Source: Nemertoderma westbladi (taxonomy: Eukaryota; Xenacoelomorpha; Nemertodermatida; Nemertodermatidae). From it: DNA of 36,811 nucleotides. Location: positions 1 to 36,811 of the forward strand of contig JAUCBJ010008212.1 in NCBI GenBank assembly GCA_032718475.1, read 5' to 3'. The position numbers were made by a program, and so were the translations under genes. Shown here one piece after another: positions 1-9,737 of the stretch. The notes under the pieces were generated by a model. The model made no database searches and was not told where the DNA came from. It worked only from the letters and a program-made list of their open reading frames with translations. Every line of letters begins with the position of its first letter. Positions within the stretch are counted from its first letter, which is position 1.

Positions 1-130
1 GCTTTTGTTTCTGCTTCGGCCGCTGCCTTTGCTGCTGCTACTGCTGCTTTTGCCTCTGCCGCTGCCACTGCCGCTGCCGCTTTTGTTTCTGCTTCTGCAG
101 CTGCCACTGCTGCTGCTACTGCCGCTGCCT
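1..130 (-). repeat. In-frame 78-bp repeat coding for an Ala-rich 26-residue unit
   Basis: The same GC-rich word recurs at 1 and at 79, a period of 78 bp, which is 26 codons. Each unit encodes an Ala/Glu/Lys/Thr mix with the core AAAEAETKA on the minus strand. The length is a multiple of three, so expansion or contraction would keep the frame. The array continues beyond the window, so its copy number cannot be counted. Confidence 0.55.
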
Positions 131-1304
131 TTCTGTCTTCTATACGTTTTTTCTTTACTTGTTCTTCCTGGACTCGTGTGATGCGGAGTTGTTCATCGAA
201 TTTAGCCTGATTCGCAGCCCTCATTTCCACATCGATGGCATCCAACACAAGCTGAGTTCCTTCGCTATTAGGGCTAAGTCCATCTAACCTTCTCCTCAAC
301 TCGTCATCACCTAAAAAACGCTGATAGTCTGACAGATAGATGTCAATGGCATCTCTCTTATGTGGTTTCTCTGCCGTCGCTTCACTTTCCACTTGGGAAA
401 AAGTGGCGTCCGTCGATTCTCCATGAGTTGAGCGCTCCTCCAACTGAGCTTTCCACTGAGCTGCTCCTTGAACCTGGCGACTCACCCGTTGAAACCAAGT
501 CTTTACGGCAACTTGCAACGACGTGTCTTGTTTTCTTTTAGAAGCCTCCTCAAAGGCGGATAAGATTAGCCTAATCCGCAGAACTCTTTCTCTAACTTGA
601 TAAAGCAGCGATCCCTGCTCTTGAGGTCCTTGAGGTTGTTGAAGAAGTTGCTTTTCTATTCGCTCCATAGAGCTGAAGAATCCCTGTGCGTATCCGGCTG
701 CGGACCTCTTCCATACAGCTGGATCAATGGTTTCCTTGGCTACTCCCATCCGGTGTATGTCTTCCCAGGTAGCTTCTGATAAATCAAACGGGAGTCCGGG
801 TCCGGGGAAGTTCCATTGCGACTCGACAATAGACTTCAGTTCTTCTCTCGTGTACCCCGCATAACTATCTCTAGTTGATCGTTGACTCCTCGCCCAATCG
901 ATCTGGTGTTCTTCCACCGCGATCAATAACCTGGCGAGTACGGCTGCAGGAAGGATGAGAAGGGGATCCGTATAAACCGCATCCGTCATCTCTGCTCCGC
1001 GCTCGGGTGTCAGCTCTACAGTATCCTCACTACTGGAGCTGCTGGGCCGCTGAGGAATAAGTTCTTGACTAACGGGTTGTTGCTGTTCCGCTGCCTTTTG
1101 GTCCCGCTTGACCTGAGCTCGAGTGCCTATGATAGACCTACGATGTTGGACCAGCCTAGGTTCTGTTATTACTACTGGAGGGATGACCTTCCTCACAGTG
1201 GGAGGTGAACTGGATTTACGACCAGACGGTTGTACGTCTCTATCTGAGTCGCAGATAGTTACATCTAATAAACTGTCTGACAGGTTCTGCTTAGTATCAG
1301 ACAT
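1..1304 (-). CDS. Large uninterrupted ORF, unrecognised Gag-like or coiled-coil protein, runs off the window edge
   Basis: Reading the minus strand from the ATG at 1304-1302, the frame stays open for 434 codons to the window edge, so the protein is partial at its C-terminus. An in-frame TAA lies 12 codons upstream (1338-1340) with no ATG between, which supports this start. The first ~110 residues are rich in Ser, Pro, Gln and charge and look disordered. Residues ~115-375 are predicted mostly helical, with Trp-containing stretches such as EEHQIDWARS and VKTWFQRVSRQ. From ~365 to the edge the chain is a Lys/Arg/Glu then Ala/Lys/Glu-rich probable coiled coil. No zinc knuckle, protease or polymerase motif is visible. 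The long intronless frame in AT-rich, repeat-bearing DNA suggests a retroelement structural (Gag-like) gene by inference; a host exon or a gene of a large DNA element is possible. I do not recognise the family. Confidence 0.6.
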   Translation of the reverse strand, partial: MSDTKQNLSDSLLDVTICDSDRDVQPSGRKSSSPPTVRKVIPPVVITEPRLVQHRRSIIGTRAQVKRDQKAAEQQQPVSQELIPQRPSSSSSEDTVELTPERGAEMTDAVYTDPLLILPAAVLARLLIAVEEHQIDWARSQRSTRDSYAGYTREELKSIVESQWNFPGPGLPFDLSEATWEDIHRMGVAKETIDPAVWKRSAAGYAQGFFSSMERIEKQLLQQPQGPQEQGSLLYQVRERVLRIRLILSAFEEASKRKQDTSLQVAVKTWFQRVSRQVQGAAQWKAQLEERSTHGESTDATFSQVESEATAEKPHKRDAIDIYLSDYQRFLGDDELRRRLDGLSPNSEGTQLVLDAIDVEMRAANQAKFDEQLRITRVQEEQVKKKRIEDRKAAAVAAAVAAAEAETKAAAAVAAAEAKAAVAAAKAAAEAETK

Positions 1305-2633
1305 GACTATGTATACCGTTGAATGTCTACTGCTGTATTACAGTCTGAGTAAGTCTAGTAACTCAGTAGTAACTGCTAGCCTAGTAATTAATTACCGGTA
1401 CTGCTACTCAGTGTAGCGTGATATATATATAATATATTAGAATACCGGTATACTTATAGTATATATAACTATATAAGTATTATTACAGACTAGGTTTATC
1501 ACAGAATACCGGTATAATTTTAGCACAAATATATATAAATATATAATAGGCCTATCGTAATACCGGTATACAGCTTACAGTTTGTAGTATATATAATTCT
1601 GGAATAGAATTAATTACGAGTACCGGTATAATTTCAGCCTAGATTTATAGAAATAAGATAATAGGCCTATCGTAAATACCGGTATATCAATTATTTTAGA
1701 ATAATTGAATTTCTGAACTTTAGGGTTACTTGGTTACTTTAACTTACTTTATTACCGTTATTTAAGCAGTAGTCCAACTGATATTGAGACCTAATTGTTA
1801 TATGGTAGGCCTACTATTTATAAATCGTTAGATTTGATTTATAATATATATATACCCGTTTTAATGGGTTTTGTCAATTTTTGAAACAAATGTTATTATT
1901 TCTGGGGTAATCACTACACAAAGCGGTACGCTTTCAGTGAAGTGTTACGTACAGGACACTAAAACAAATAATACTAATTTACCTAAGTTACTTAATACTA
2001 CAAATTACGTACAATTCGGGTGAGATTACAATCTCTAAATAAATGCAAAAATTTACAAAAAACACAAAATACGAATTTTTAGGGTAATTTTACAAGAAGT
2101 CTACAAACCAGCCTAACAAAGGGTTAGAATACCGGTTATTACAACGGACAGGGTACTACGGTATTTGAAATAATAAGTAGTAGTAAATACACTGTGTTGT
2201 CTAGATAGGAAAATACCACCGCCTGACGACCTATAGCCGTATCGCTATAGGTTCTACGTTATGTATCACGGAGTGTTCCTACCTAGAAGTTAATAGAGCT
2301 AATCGAATGTGCCTATCAACCACTTTACAACACAGATATAATGCCTACACTAATTACTTCGGAAAGTACTGTACACTAAACCCTAAATTAGGTACGAGTA
2401 CTTGTACAACAGATAATCAGTAGTTAAATATACTTGAACAGCTAAAAGAACCACGGCATCTGCTGGAGTGACCGATGCACAAAATCACCAGTCTTTACCT
2501 ACGCCGAGCAGCCCGTGTAGTACCGGGGTTAATTTAACTATAACGGTATGTATAACAAACACAATTACTGTAGGAACAAACTTGGGGAATGAATGTTGCG
2601 GATAATCGCATAAACTCTGAATAATAAATATTA
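1305..2633. repeat. AT-rich non-coding region with a spaced ACCGGT array (1390-1690)
   Basis: No coding frame is supported here. Between 1390 and 1690 the palindromic core TACCGGTA, usually flanked by AT-rich sequence, occurs six times about 50-65 bp apart (near 1392, 1443, 1508, 1561, 1621 and 1677). Two of the spacers share the block ATAGGCCTATCGTA, so the array looks like a degenerate tandem repeat of about 115 bp containing two ACCGGT sites. It lies directly upstream of the start of the large minus-strand ORF and could be its promoter or leader. A 9-bp hairpin stem (ACCTATAGC with its complement) lies near 2230. Confidence 0.5.
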
Positions 2634-3207
2634 CGCTACGCGTACAAACTACTCAAACAAAATACAGACCGAACACTGACAGACTACTATCAAGCCTAAA
2701 CAAACTACGGTATATGCAGACTCCGAAATGATTAGGGAGTATGCGCTCTAACCCAGTAGTGCGACTTATTCTTTAGTTGGGGGTTTACCTTACAGCGTTC
2801 GCTGCCCCTACTGCCTAACCGTACTTAATCGGACAGATGATCTACACACGCGGCAATCCGTTCAGACCTAATAACAGCCAGACAACTATCCAGCCTACAA
2901 ATTATCTAAGTAAAATTATACGCTACCCGTACAGACTTACACAAACAAAGTACAGACTAAACGATGGCAGACTACTCTCAAGCCTAAATAAACCGCAGGA
3001 CATGCAGACTCCGAAATGATTAGGGAGTATGCGCTCTAACCCAGTAGTGCGACTTATTCTTTAGTTGGGGGTTTACCTTACAGCGTTCGCTGCCCCTACT
3101 TCCTAACCGTACTTAATCGGACAGGTGATCTACACACACTGCAATTCGTTCGGACTTAACAGCAATCAGACAACAGCTCAGCCTACAAATCGTCTGTACA
3201 ATCTGAT
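2634..3207. repeat. Two-copy tandem repeat, period about 287-288 bp
   Basis: The block starting CGCTAC at 2634 recurs at 2921, and the shared word GACTCCGAAATGATTAGGG occurs at 2719 and 3007. The central ~130 bp of each copy is almost identical, while the outer parts have diverged more. A degenerate third start is visible after 3207. The repeats lie 1.3-1.9 kb upstream of the large minus-strand ORF. They could be minisatellite-like leader or LTR subrepeats of its parent element, or an unrelated satellite. No coding potential was found. Confidence 0.75.
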
Positions 3208-4685
3208 CAGGCTTACACGCCTTCTGTTCAATACTGGCCTACAAATAAATAAAACTTGACAGAAATAAGTAAACCATATAAAGGAATAAGGGGTGATCAA
3301 TCCCTAATCCCTCAAACAGCCTACCGGTATACAACAATCAAATCGAATAATACTAGTGTACTTATACGGAAGTACCGGTTAGAACAGTTAGGCCTACTGA
3401 CCTACAGAATGTACCGGTTCAGGTTTACCGGTTGACCGGTACTTTCAACTTTATTGCTTACTGCAACAAAGAAGCTATATCCTTTAATGTTCGCGCTTTC
3501 AGACCTTTGGCAGTTTAACCCACCAAATTAAGATGTCTTCTAGATATTAAATCGGTTTTTAGTCTATGACAAGTATTTGATTCACTACACTAGTCGAAAC
3601 CAATCTGTGCGCGATCATTCACCCGCTGGATATTCCCGGGAGATTGGGTTCGACGGTTTAATTTTATTGCTATGTAAGCCTAATGTATTATTCGACTGAC
3701 AGTACTATATAATCTCTGACAATATTATTCACCTTCGGTAATATTAACAGTTCCTTTAGGACGTGGCGCTTTATCTATATAAACAGAGTTATGACTTAAA
3801 CTACTCACAACGATATGGCTTAATTATAATTCACATATATGGCGCATTCTTTAGGAATTGCTTCTTTAACAGACTCACTCATACACAATGCTGCACAATA
3901 CTGCACACTAATCTGCCAATCTTCACTGATTTTAGTCACATATAAAAGGAACACAGACTGACTCATGTAGGGTCTATCAAATAACATTAGATTCACTTCA
4001 AACCACTTTAACATAAGTCACAATCGTTTATCTGTAACCCTTCTCTCTTACCTTCGGTATATCAAGAATATTGGGTTTCGGGGTTATTTATCGTTATTCC
4101 AAATATAATTATTCATCAACCATATTATGAAGAACTGACGGTAAATAGCAGTATAAAATGAATGTAAACACTGATTGTTATGAGTTTGCAATGTTTCAGC
4201 AGTCAGCATGTATGATCAGTCAGCAGTTAAAGGATATATGTCCTTGTAATTAAACCTACTAGTGTAAGACTAAAAACAGTAAAGCACAAAATACTTCCAA
4301 GCCGTTCTTTCTTTGGCTCAGGACTGAATGTAAACACTGCACATAGGCATTGCGTCATTTCTCGGAAATTTTCTGTACAAGGAGCCACAAAAACGCTCTA
4401 ATTGGCTGACTGAACTGAGAGACGCCGTAGAACAAAGGAAATCAACACGTATGAATGTCAGCTGTTAACCGTAGTCATAGTAACTACTGTTCAAGAGTAG
4501 CTATCACCCCTTTGCGTCACGAATTGCCATAGAATCATAAAATATGCCTTTCACAGTACACATACGGAGGAAATAGGTCTTAGATCCTCTAAAAACACCG
4601 ATACAGCAATAATACGGTCTCTTACACTTATTAAATCAACTACAGAGTATTTTAATGTAAAAGATAATAAAAATAACGGGGCAAT
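3208..4685. other. AT-rich stretch without a supported gene
   Basis: Short frames of about 60 codons on both strands have no recognisable composition or motif. At 3368-3445 four ACCGGT sites cluster within about 75 bp. The 14-mer GAATGTAAACACTG occurs twice (about 4160 and 4325). Nothing else was recognised. Confidence 0.5.
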
Positions 4686-5078
4686 TCAGCAAAGGCTTTT
4701 ACAGTGGCTGAAGAAGCGTATTATAAGCGGAAGTGGTTTAACAATACCGGAAGTAGGATCGGAATTTCGCTTGGCGCCTAAGCGGTGGTATACATCCACG
4801 CTATTCATACTTGATATTAATGGCGTTTTGAACACTGTGCAGCTGTGCCCACTCTTCCTCATGTGACTTGACTTCAGACAGTCCGTGGAGGAGAATGATA
4901 TTGCGACGGGTATATTGATCTAAATCATGATTTGCAGACTTTAAGAAGGCATTGGACTCGGTTAAAGAGCGGTTATCTGTTTGTAATGTTGCGAGTTGTT
5001 CCTTCAAGTCGCAGATTTCGGCTTTTAGGGCAGGAATACATTCTGTGTCTTTTTTGATAGATTGAATATCCTCATTGA
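4686..5078 (-). pseudogene. LINE ORF1 remnant (coiled coil plus RRM-like region), distal part
   Basis: On the minus strand, from 5078 downward, the frame reads a Leu/Lys/Glu-rich coiled coil (ALKAEICDLKEQLATLQ) followed by DQYTRRNIILLHGLSE. That is the typical junction of coiled coil and RNA-binding region in LINE ORF1 proteins of the L1/CR1/L2 kind. The frame ends at 4801, but the next characteristic block, VYHRLGAKRNS then KPLPLIIRFFS, continues in a neighbouring frame to a TGA at 4686-4688, so a small indel has broken the gene. The protein is an RNA-binding chaperone in intact LINEs. The N-terminal piece lies 3.4 kb away at 8529-8580, separated by a DNA transposon. No ORF2 follows it at the low-coordinate side. 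Confidence 0.7.
5075..5078. repeat. Target site duplication of copy A, left (TTGA)
   Basis: The TTGA directly outside the left inverted repeat matches the TTGA at 8525-8528. On the minus strand it is TCAA, shared by the end of the KKL codons and the start of the N codon of the interrupted ORF1. Confidence 0.8.
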
Positions 5079-5668
5079 GGGGAGAGGGACATAGCTCAAT
5101 GTACCCATTAGTTTACTTTCAATCGCATATGTACCTTTTGTAGGAAAACTACTTGCTGAAATCCTTTAAAAATTTACATGCTAGCAGAAAGTGGTATATT
5201 ACACACCCTGTACCAAAAAAAAATTCAAAAAATTTATATGCGGTCCCGAAATCACGATTTTTCGGGTGGAAATTTCACAATTTTATTTTTTTCTCGAAAA
5301 ATTCGCATTAAAACTTAATAACTCTGTCCAGGGTAGATTTTTCGAATTAATTCTGCTAGGACGTCTACAGTGATACTTTATGGAGATTCACTGAAAATTT
5401 CAGCCAAATCGGTTTGGTAGTTTTCGAAAAAAAGGAACATTTGTGCCAAAATTTGCAAAAAATATGATTTCTAATAAAATGCATATAAAGTAAGCAGTAC
5501 ATAATTATAATGGTAGATAATTAATATAACTACAATAAAATCCGGGAATGCACTGTTGTTTATATAGTTTCTGAATATATTTTAGTGGTGTATTTTTAAG
5601 TTGATAAAAAACATTATATTTCAATTTATTATATTACAATATTACAGTAGAATAGACCAAACAAAAAT

Positions 5669-7445
5669 TTAACCAGAAAACTTTTTCAAAAATTTTAGAC
5701 TGAAAAATTTAACCCAAAATTTTTTTTTCCTAAAATGCGCCGACTCCTGTTCACGTTCCACGGATTCTTCCTCAGTTCTCTTCCGCTTCTGTCGCGATTT
5801 TGCCCTTGCATTACCATCGAGAATATGTTGCCTGTGTTCCGCCTTTGCAATTCTAGAATTATCCAGCTTTGCAAGACCTTCTACTGTGTGATAGCCTGGA
5901 TTGATCCCCAGTTCTCTAAGGACTTCGAGGCGAGATTGATTCCCGTCATTGTAGCACATCACAGCATCATACATTCCAATTTCCAATGTGCTACGTCCAA
6001 GGAATACTCGTTTGGGGCATCGCGACCAGATCGAATTATTTAGTGACTCATTCACGTTCTGAGTCTTCCCATGAAGACATTTCTTCAGCAGCTCAGGATC
6101 GCTGAGAGCTTTGAATGTCGGTTTTACTACATCCATGATGGCTTCAGGGATAGAGTTCATATGTACATGCTGCAGTGGCGCATTTTCCGCAGCTGCCTTG
6201 TTGAACTTGCACCACGAGGAAGGACCTGGAGGGCACATCCCATGATATGGGTGGGCATCAGTAGATGCGTAATGGAAATAAATGGCCCAGACAGCTCTGC
6301 GGAGGTTCTCAACAGAATCATTGTTTTTACGAATAGCGGATCCGTAGTACCCTTGTAGTTTGTCAATTCTTTCATCAGTCAAACGATTCCGACCAGATAT
6401 TTTTTTTTCCATCGCTTAGATTGACATTTTTGTGTTTCTTCTTCAATTCGCGTAAGCGATGCCCCATCCGTTTCTGAATGTGACCGACACATTCCAGTTT
6501 TTCGATAGGTACATCCCCGTATGGTTTACTTTTTACCACTGCTGGATGAGAACTTGAATCTCCATCTCCAAGATATTTCAGGTATCGAACACCACACCTA
6601 GTCACACTCCTGCCGAACATTAGTATTGTAGTTTTGGGCGCAGCTGGACTTGTGCGTTTCAATTGCCTTGTTATTATCAGCTGTTGTCTTCCTGTTTCTA
6701 GTACATTTACCTACCATGGAACAACTATGGCAGTGCTTGCTCATACAATGGATATCCAAAACCTTGCCAGTATCTATGGATAACACCGAAACTACACCAT
6801 TTTTTGATTGAAACCCACGTTTTGCCATGTCCCATCAACGCAAACACCGATATCAGTTTTCATGTCATCTGCGTTTTCATCAACAGCTTCCTCTGTTGCT
6901 TTGCACATAGAGGATTCCGCGACCTCTTTTATTGCTGGAGCAATGTCGGCATACACTCGCAGGAACTTTTGAGGTGGTTGTGGAAGTCCCATAATGCTGC
7001 TGAACTTTTTCGCAGCTTCTAATCCGATCCCAATGCACCGAAACGCATAAACCAGCCTGACATTGGTTTCATAATGGGCATGATTGTTCAAATTCACTTT
7101 CTTTGAGGTATCGAAATGGTTCTTATCACCACATTCCTCGCAGGAAATGATCAGTCTGGAATTTAAACCCGTAGGCCTAGTGACTGGATTAGATATTACC
7201 CCTATATTCGCTGAGTTGCAGAATCTACAACACAAATTATTTCATAACTCAGAATTTAGTATATCCAAATCAACTATAACAAATCCGGGTCGTTCAGATT
7301 CCAGAGTTGTAGGGTTTCGAAATTTGCTGCATGCTAACTTCTTCTTTGATGCTGATGTCGGTACAACTAATTTCGGAGTTCTCATTGAACTATGCTGGTT
7401 GCCTCTAAACTTCCTCTTCTTACATTGTCTCTCCGACCTAGGCAT
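5669..7445 (-). pseudogene. Mutator-like transposase, copy A, broken
   Basis: The N-terminus at 7445 (MPRSERQCKKRKFRGNQ) is basic, like other members of the family annotated as Mutator-like transposase. An in-frame TGA occurs at about 7242. The chain then continues with CxxC pairs (CCRFC, CEEC), the first acidic block VCVDGTWQ, a shift in an A-run near 6825, and KNGVVSVLSIDTGKVLD. A short deletion near 6620 follows, then the second acidic block YLKYLGDGDSSS and ECVGHIQKRMG. Another shift lies in the A-run near 6410, before ISGRNRL and the third block CLHGKTQNVNESLNN. DGTW, GDGD and NES supply the presumed D-D-E residues, and all three are still present. The gene cannot make a full protein because of at least one stop and three indels. 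Copy B at 28811-31497 is related but clearly a different family member. Confidence 0.85.
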
Positions 7446-7791
7446 CTTGGTTCAACTTGCATATAACACGAATTATGAACTTATCAAGTGGCCTAATGCT
7501 CTATTGCGCTATACCTATCGGTACACTATAATGTATAAACTAACACCTTGTGAAAAGTATATTTTCCGTGAGCTGCGTACAGCACCAGCGAGACTGAAAT
7601 TCTGCACCGAATATTCTGCCGAACCAGTGCCGGCCTACTTTGACACCGTCGTAATAGCCTACTGCTGTTGGTTGTACCGGTACTGTAGTCGGTAGACTAG
7701 TATGCGATAGTTGCCCAAAACGGTTTCAGACCCAAGTTACAAATATCCCCCCCAACCATCAGCTCCAGTAGGGGTTAGAGTTAGTTAGGGG

Positions 7792-7918
7792 CTAGACTCT
7801 AACCCTAAGAGGAAACTTTAGCCTAACCCTATTGGCCGGGTGAGCGAAGCTAAGTGGGCCCTGGCAGGGCCATTACGGTTTCTGTAAGGTTTCCTCTTAC
7901 GCTTAGAGTCCGCTCTAG
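7792..7918. repeat. Imperfect inverted repeat inside the leader of copy A
   Basis: The arm 7792-7816 (contains GACTCTAACCCTAAGAGG) is mirrored by 7888-7918 with a few insertions. The ~70-bp centre contains GGCCCTGGCAGGGCC, itself near-palindromic. It may be a small foldback insertion inside the transposon or a structured leader. Confidence 0.5.
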
Positions 7919-8524
7919 TGAATACAGGTAACTCAGGGGTGAAACCGATTACTACCAGCCAAAGCACGGTACCGTACTGACAATGTGCACTGGGCCGGGT
8001 ACCGGTAGTAGAGCTAATAAAATGTGCTCCGGTGGCGCCAGGTTAGTAGAGAGAGAGTACCGGTACATACCGGTAGACAAAAACATTGCACCGAATTTAT
8101 CAATCTTTGCACAAGCCCATTCAAATACTGCGCCGTGCATGCACGGAGTAGGCTACATAGCAATTTCACAAGGGGCTATATGCTATACCCGTTGTATACA
8201 GTATACACTATAGGTAGGCCTACTGCAGTAGGGCCTACTGTGACTAGGAACTATATATTGCAGTTTGAATTTCCCGCCACCCGCTACATTTCAGAGGTAA
8301 GGTCAATATTTGAAAAAATCTCACAGTTCACATAGTAAAATCGTTATTTTTTATATTTTTCATGAATTTTTGCCGGAGTAGCCTTCACATAATTGCATAT
8401 AAGTCCAAAACTATTCATCCCATCAGCTTGGGAGTAATACCAGTCGATTCGCCAGTAAATTGGCTACAAAAATAGTGTATAAAAAAATTTGGTCAAAAAA
8501 TTTATTTTTCATGTCCCTCTCCCC

Positions 8525-8528
8525 TTGA
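8525..8528. repeat. Target site duplication of copy A, right (TTGA)
   Basis: This is the partner of 5075-5078. Deleting one copy together with 5079-8524 restores the codon series for KKLNEDI in the LINE ORF1. Confidence 0.8.
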
Positions 8529-8830
8529 GTTTCTTTAGTTGAGCCAGGATGTCCTCACTCGTGTCCTTCAAAGTAGGCATATTGAAGGGACGAATGTTGA
8601 GCCGGTTAGCAGGGCGGAAAGCCAGGCTAAACAGGCTAAATGAATTGATTTGTAGAAACCGAACTGGTTGTTGTGTATGGTAGTCCAGAATGAAGTATCT
8701 CTCCTAGTTGTGCTGTTGTGAGGTAGTTGCGACAGGGTGAGATGCCGGGACGCCCCAATTGGAAATTTGTTGCCGGGACAGGTATAAGTAACAGGCAGAC
8801 AGTGCCTATAGTTACAGGTACCTTTAAGCC
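8529..8830 (-). pseudogene. LINE ORF1 remnant, start codon, first 17 codons and probable 5' leader
   Basis: An ATG at 8580-8578 opens MPTLKDTSEDILAQLKK. After removal of the 3446-bp element and one copy of the TCAA duplication, this joins in frame to NEDIQSIKKD at 5074 and downward. The sequence from about 8581 to 8830 has no supported frame and is probably the LINE 5' untranslated leader. The exact join shows that the two pieces were one gene before the transposon landed. The real LINE 5' end was not determined. Confidence 0.65.
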
Positions 8831-9360
8831 TACATTCACATTTCAGTAGGTCAGTACATGCAGTACTCTACCGTATTGTGTATGGCATTGTGATACTGCC
8901 TGTGATATTGTACACATTCGGGTGACATTTACAGTCCACGTTACCATAGCAACAGACCAAATAAGACAATTTAATAAGAATTTAATTTACAGTATGACTA
9001 TAATGTTTTATGACCTTTTTTTTTATCTATTTGTTTGGAATTAAATTCGCAGGGATTGTTACTTTGGGGACCGTCGTCCCTTGAAACACTTTTACATATA
9101 GGCCTATATATACCGCTTATTTTATGAAACACTTTTTACATTTTTTTCTAAATTCTATGGTAGTGTTTTAGGTAGGTTTAGCTAGTAATTTTGACATTGG
9201 TTCCGACATCCTACTTCTTTCTATAAATATTTTGTAGTAGCTAGTTTTTATTACTATTTGTATAGAAAATGTTCCATAATATGTTAGAATAAATTAATTA
9301 AGTTAATTAAAAAAAAATTTTGTTCTAGAACGAATAATTTTTGTTCTAGAACATTTTTTA
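8831..9360. other. AT-rich non-coding stretch
   Basis: No gene is supported. The palindromic word GTTCTAGAAC occurs twice just before the foldback (about 9324 and 9344), as a short direct repeat with TTTTGTTCTAGAAC. One TAGGCCTATATATA word is at about 9101. Nothing else was recognised. Confidence 0.45.
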
Positions 9361-9540
9361 CAAAAAATCCTGATTCTATTTAATACGCATGGAATCGTTC
9401 TAAAACGTATTTATAATCAATAAAAAATTTTTGAAAAAAAAAAATTGTGAATAAAATTTTTTTTGAAAATTTTTTTTATTGATTTTAAACACGTTTTAGA
9501 ACGATTCCATGCGTTCTAGGTGGAATACAGATTTTTTCTG
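9361..9540. repeat. 180-bp foldback (hairpin) element
   Basis: The left arm (9361 to ~9432) contains ACGCATGGAATCGTTCTAAA, and its inverse complement is found in the right arm (about 9460-9517). The similarity extends outward, more weakly, to 9361 and 9540. The centre is a short A/T-rich loop. No convincing target duplication is visible. It is probably a small non-autonomous inverted-repeat transposon; a recombination-made palindrome is the alternative. Confidence 0.65.
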
Positions 9541-9737
9541 ATATCCAATTTTAAGCTGCATTTTGAGGCAATCCATAAAAGGACATTCAATTTGCTAACT
9601 ATTCTGTTCACAGGTGTTTTATTGCAGGTATTCCGGTTATCACCGTTACCATCATATTCTGATGTCGCTGGTACTCAGGTACCACCCTAACAAACATCCA
9701 GACATTCTTACACCAGTAGCAGACTCAGTCAATCACA

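Larger units (their letters stand above)
5079..8524 (-). mobile_element. Complete Mutator-like (PF20700-type) DNA transposon, copy A, 3446 bp
   Basis: The element begins GGGGAGAGGGACAT at 5079-5092 and ends with the exact inverse complement at 8511-8524, giving perfect 14-bp terminal inverted repeats. It is flanked by the 4-bp direct repeat TTGA (5075-5078 and 8525-8528). The host frame, a LINE ORF1, is restored precisely when the element plus one TTGA is removed, so both boundaries are secure. The single transposase gene runs on the minus strand (7445 to about 5669) and is decayed. The ~600-bp lower flank inside the element and the ~1-kb upper flank are non-coding. A 4-bp duplication is shorter than the 8-11 bp usual for classical Mutator elements. 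Confidence 0.85.

Noticed and set aside
1390-1690. CRISPR-like spaced palindromes
   Set aside because: The repeated core is only about 8-14 bp, the spacers are themselves related, and the window is clearly from an animal genome.
5735-6358. Plus-strand frames of about 100 codons within copy A
   Set aside because: They are opposite-strand shadows of the transposase and have no motif of their own.
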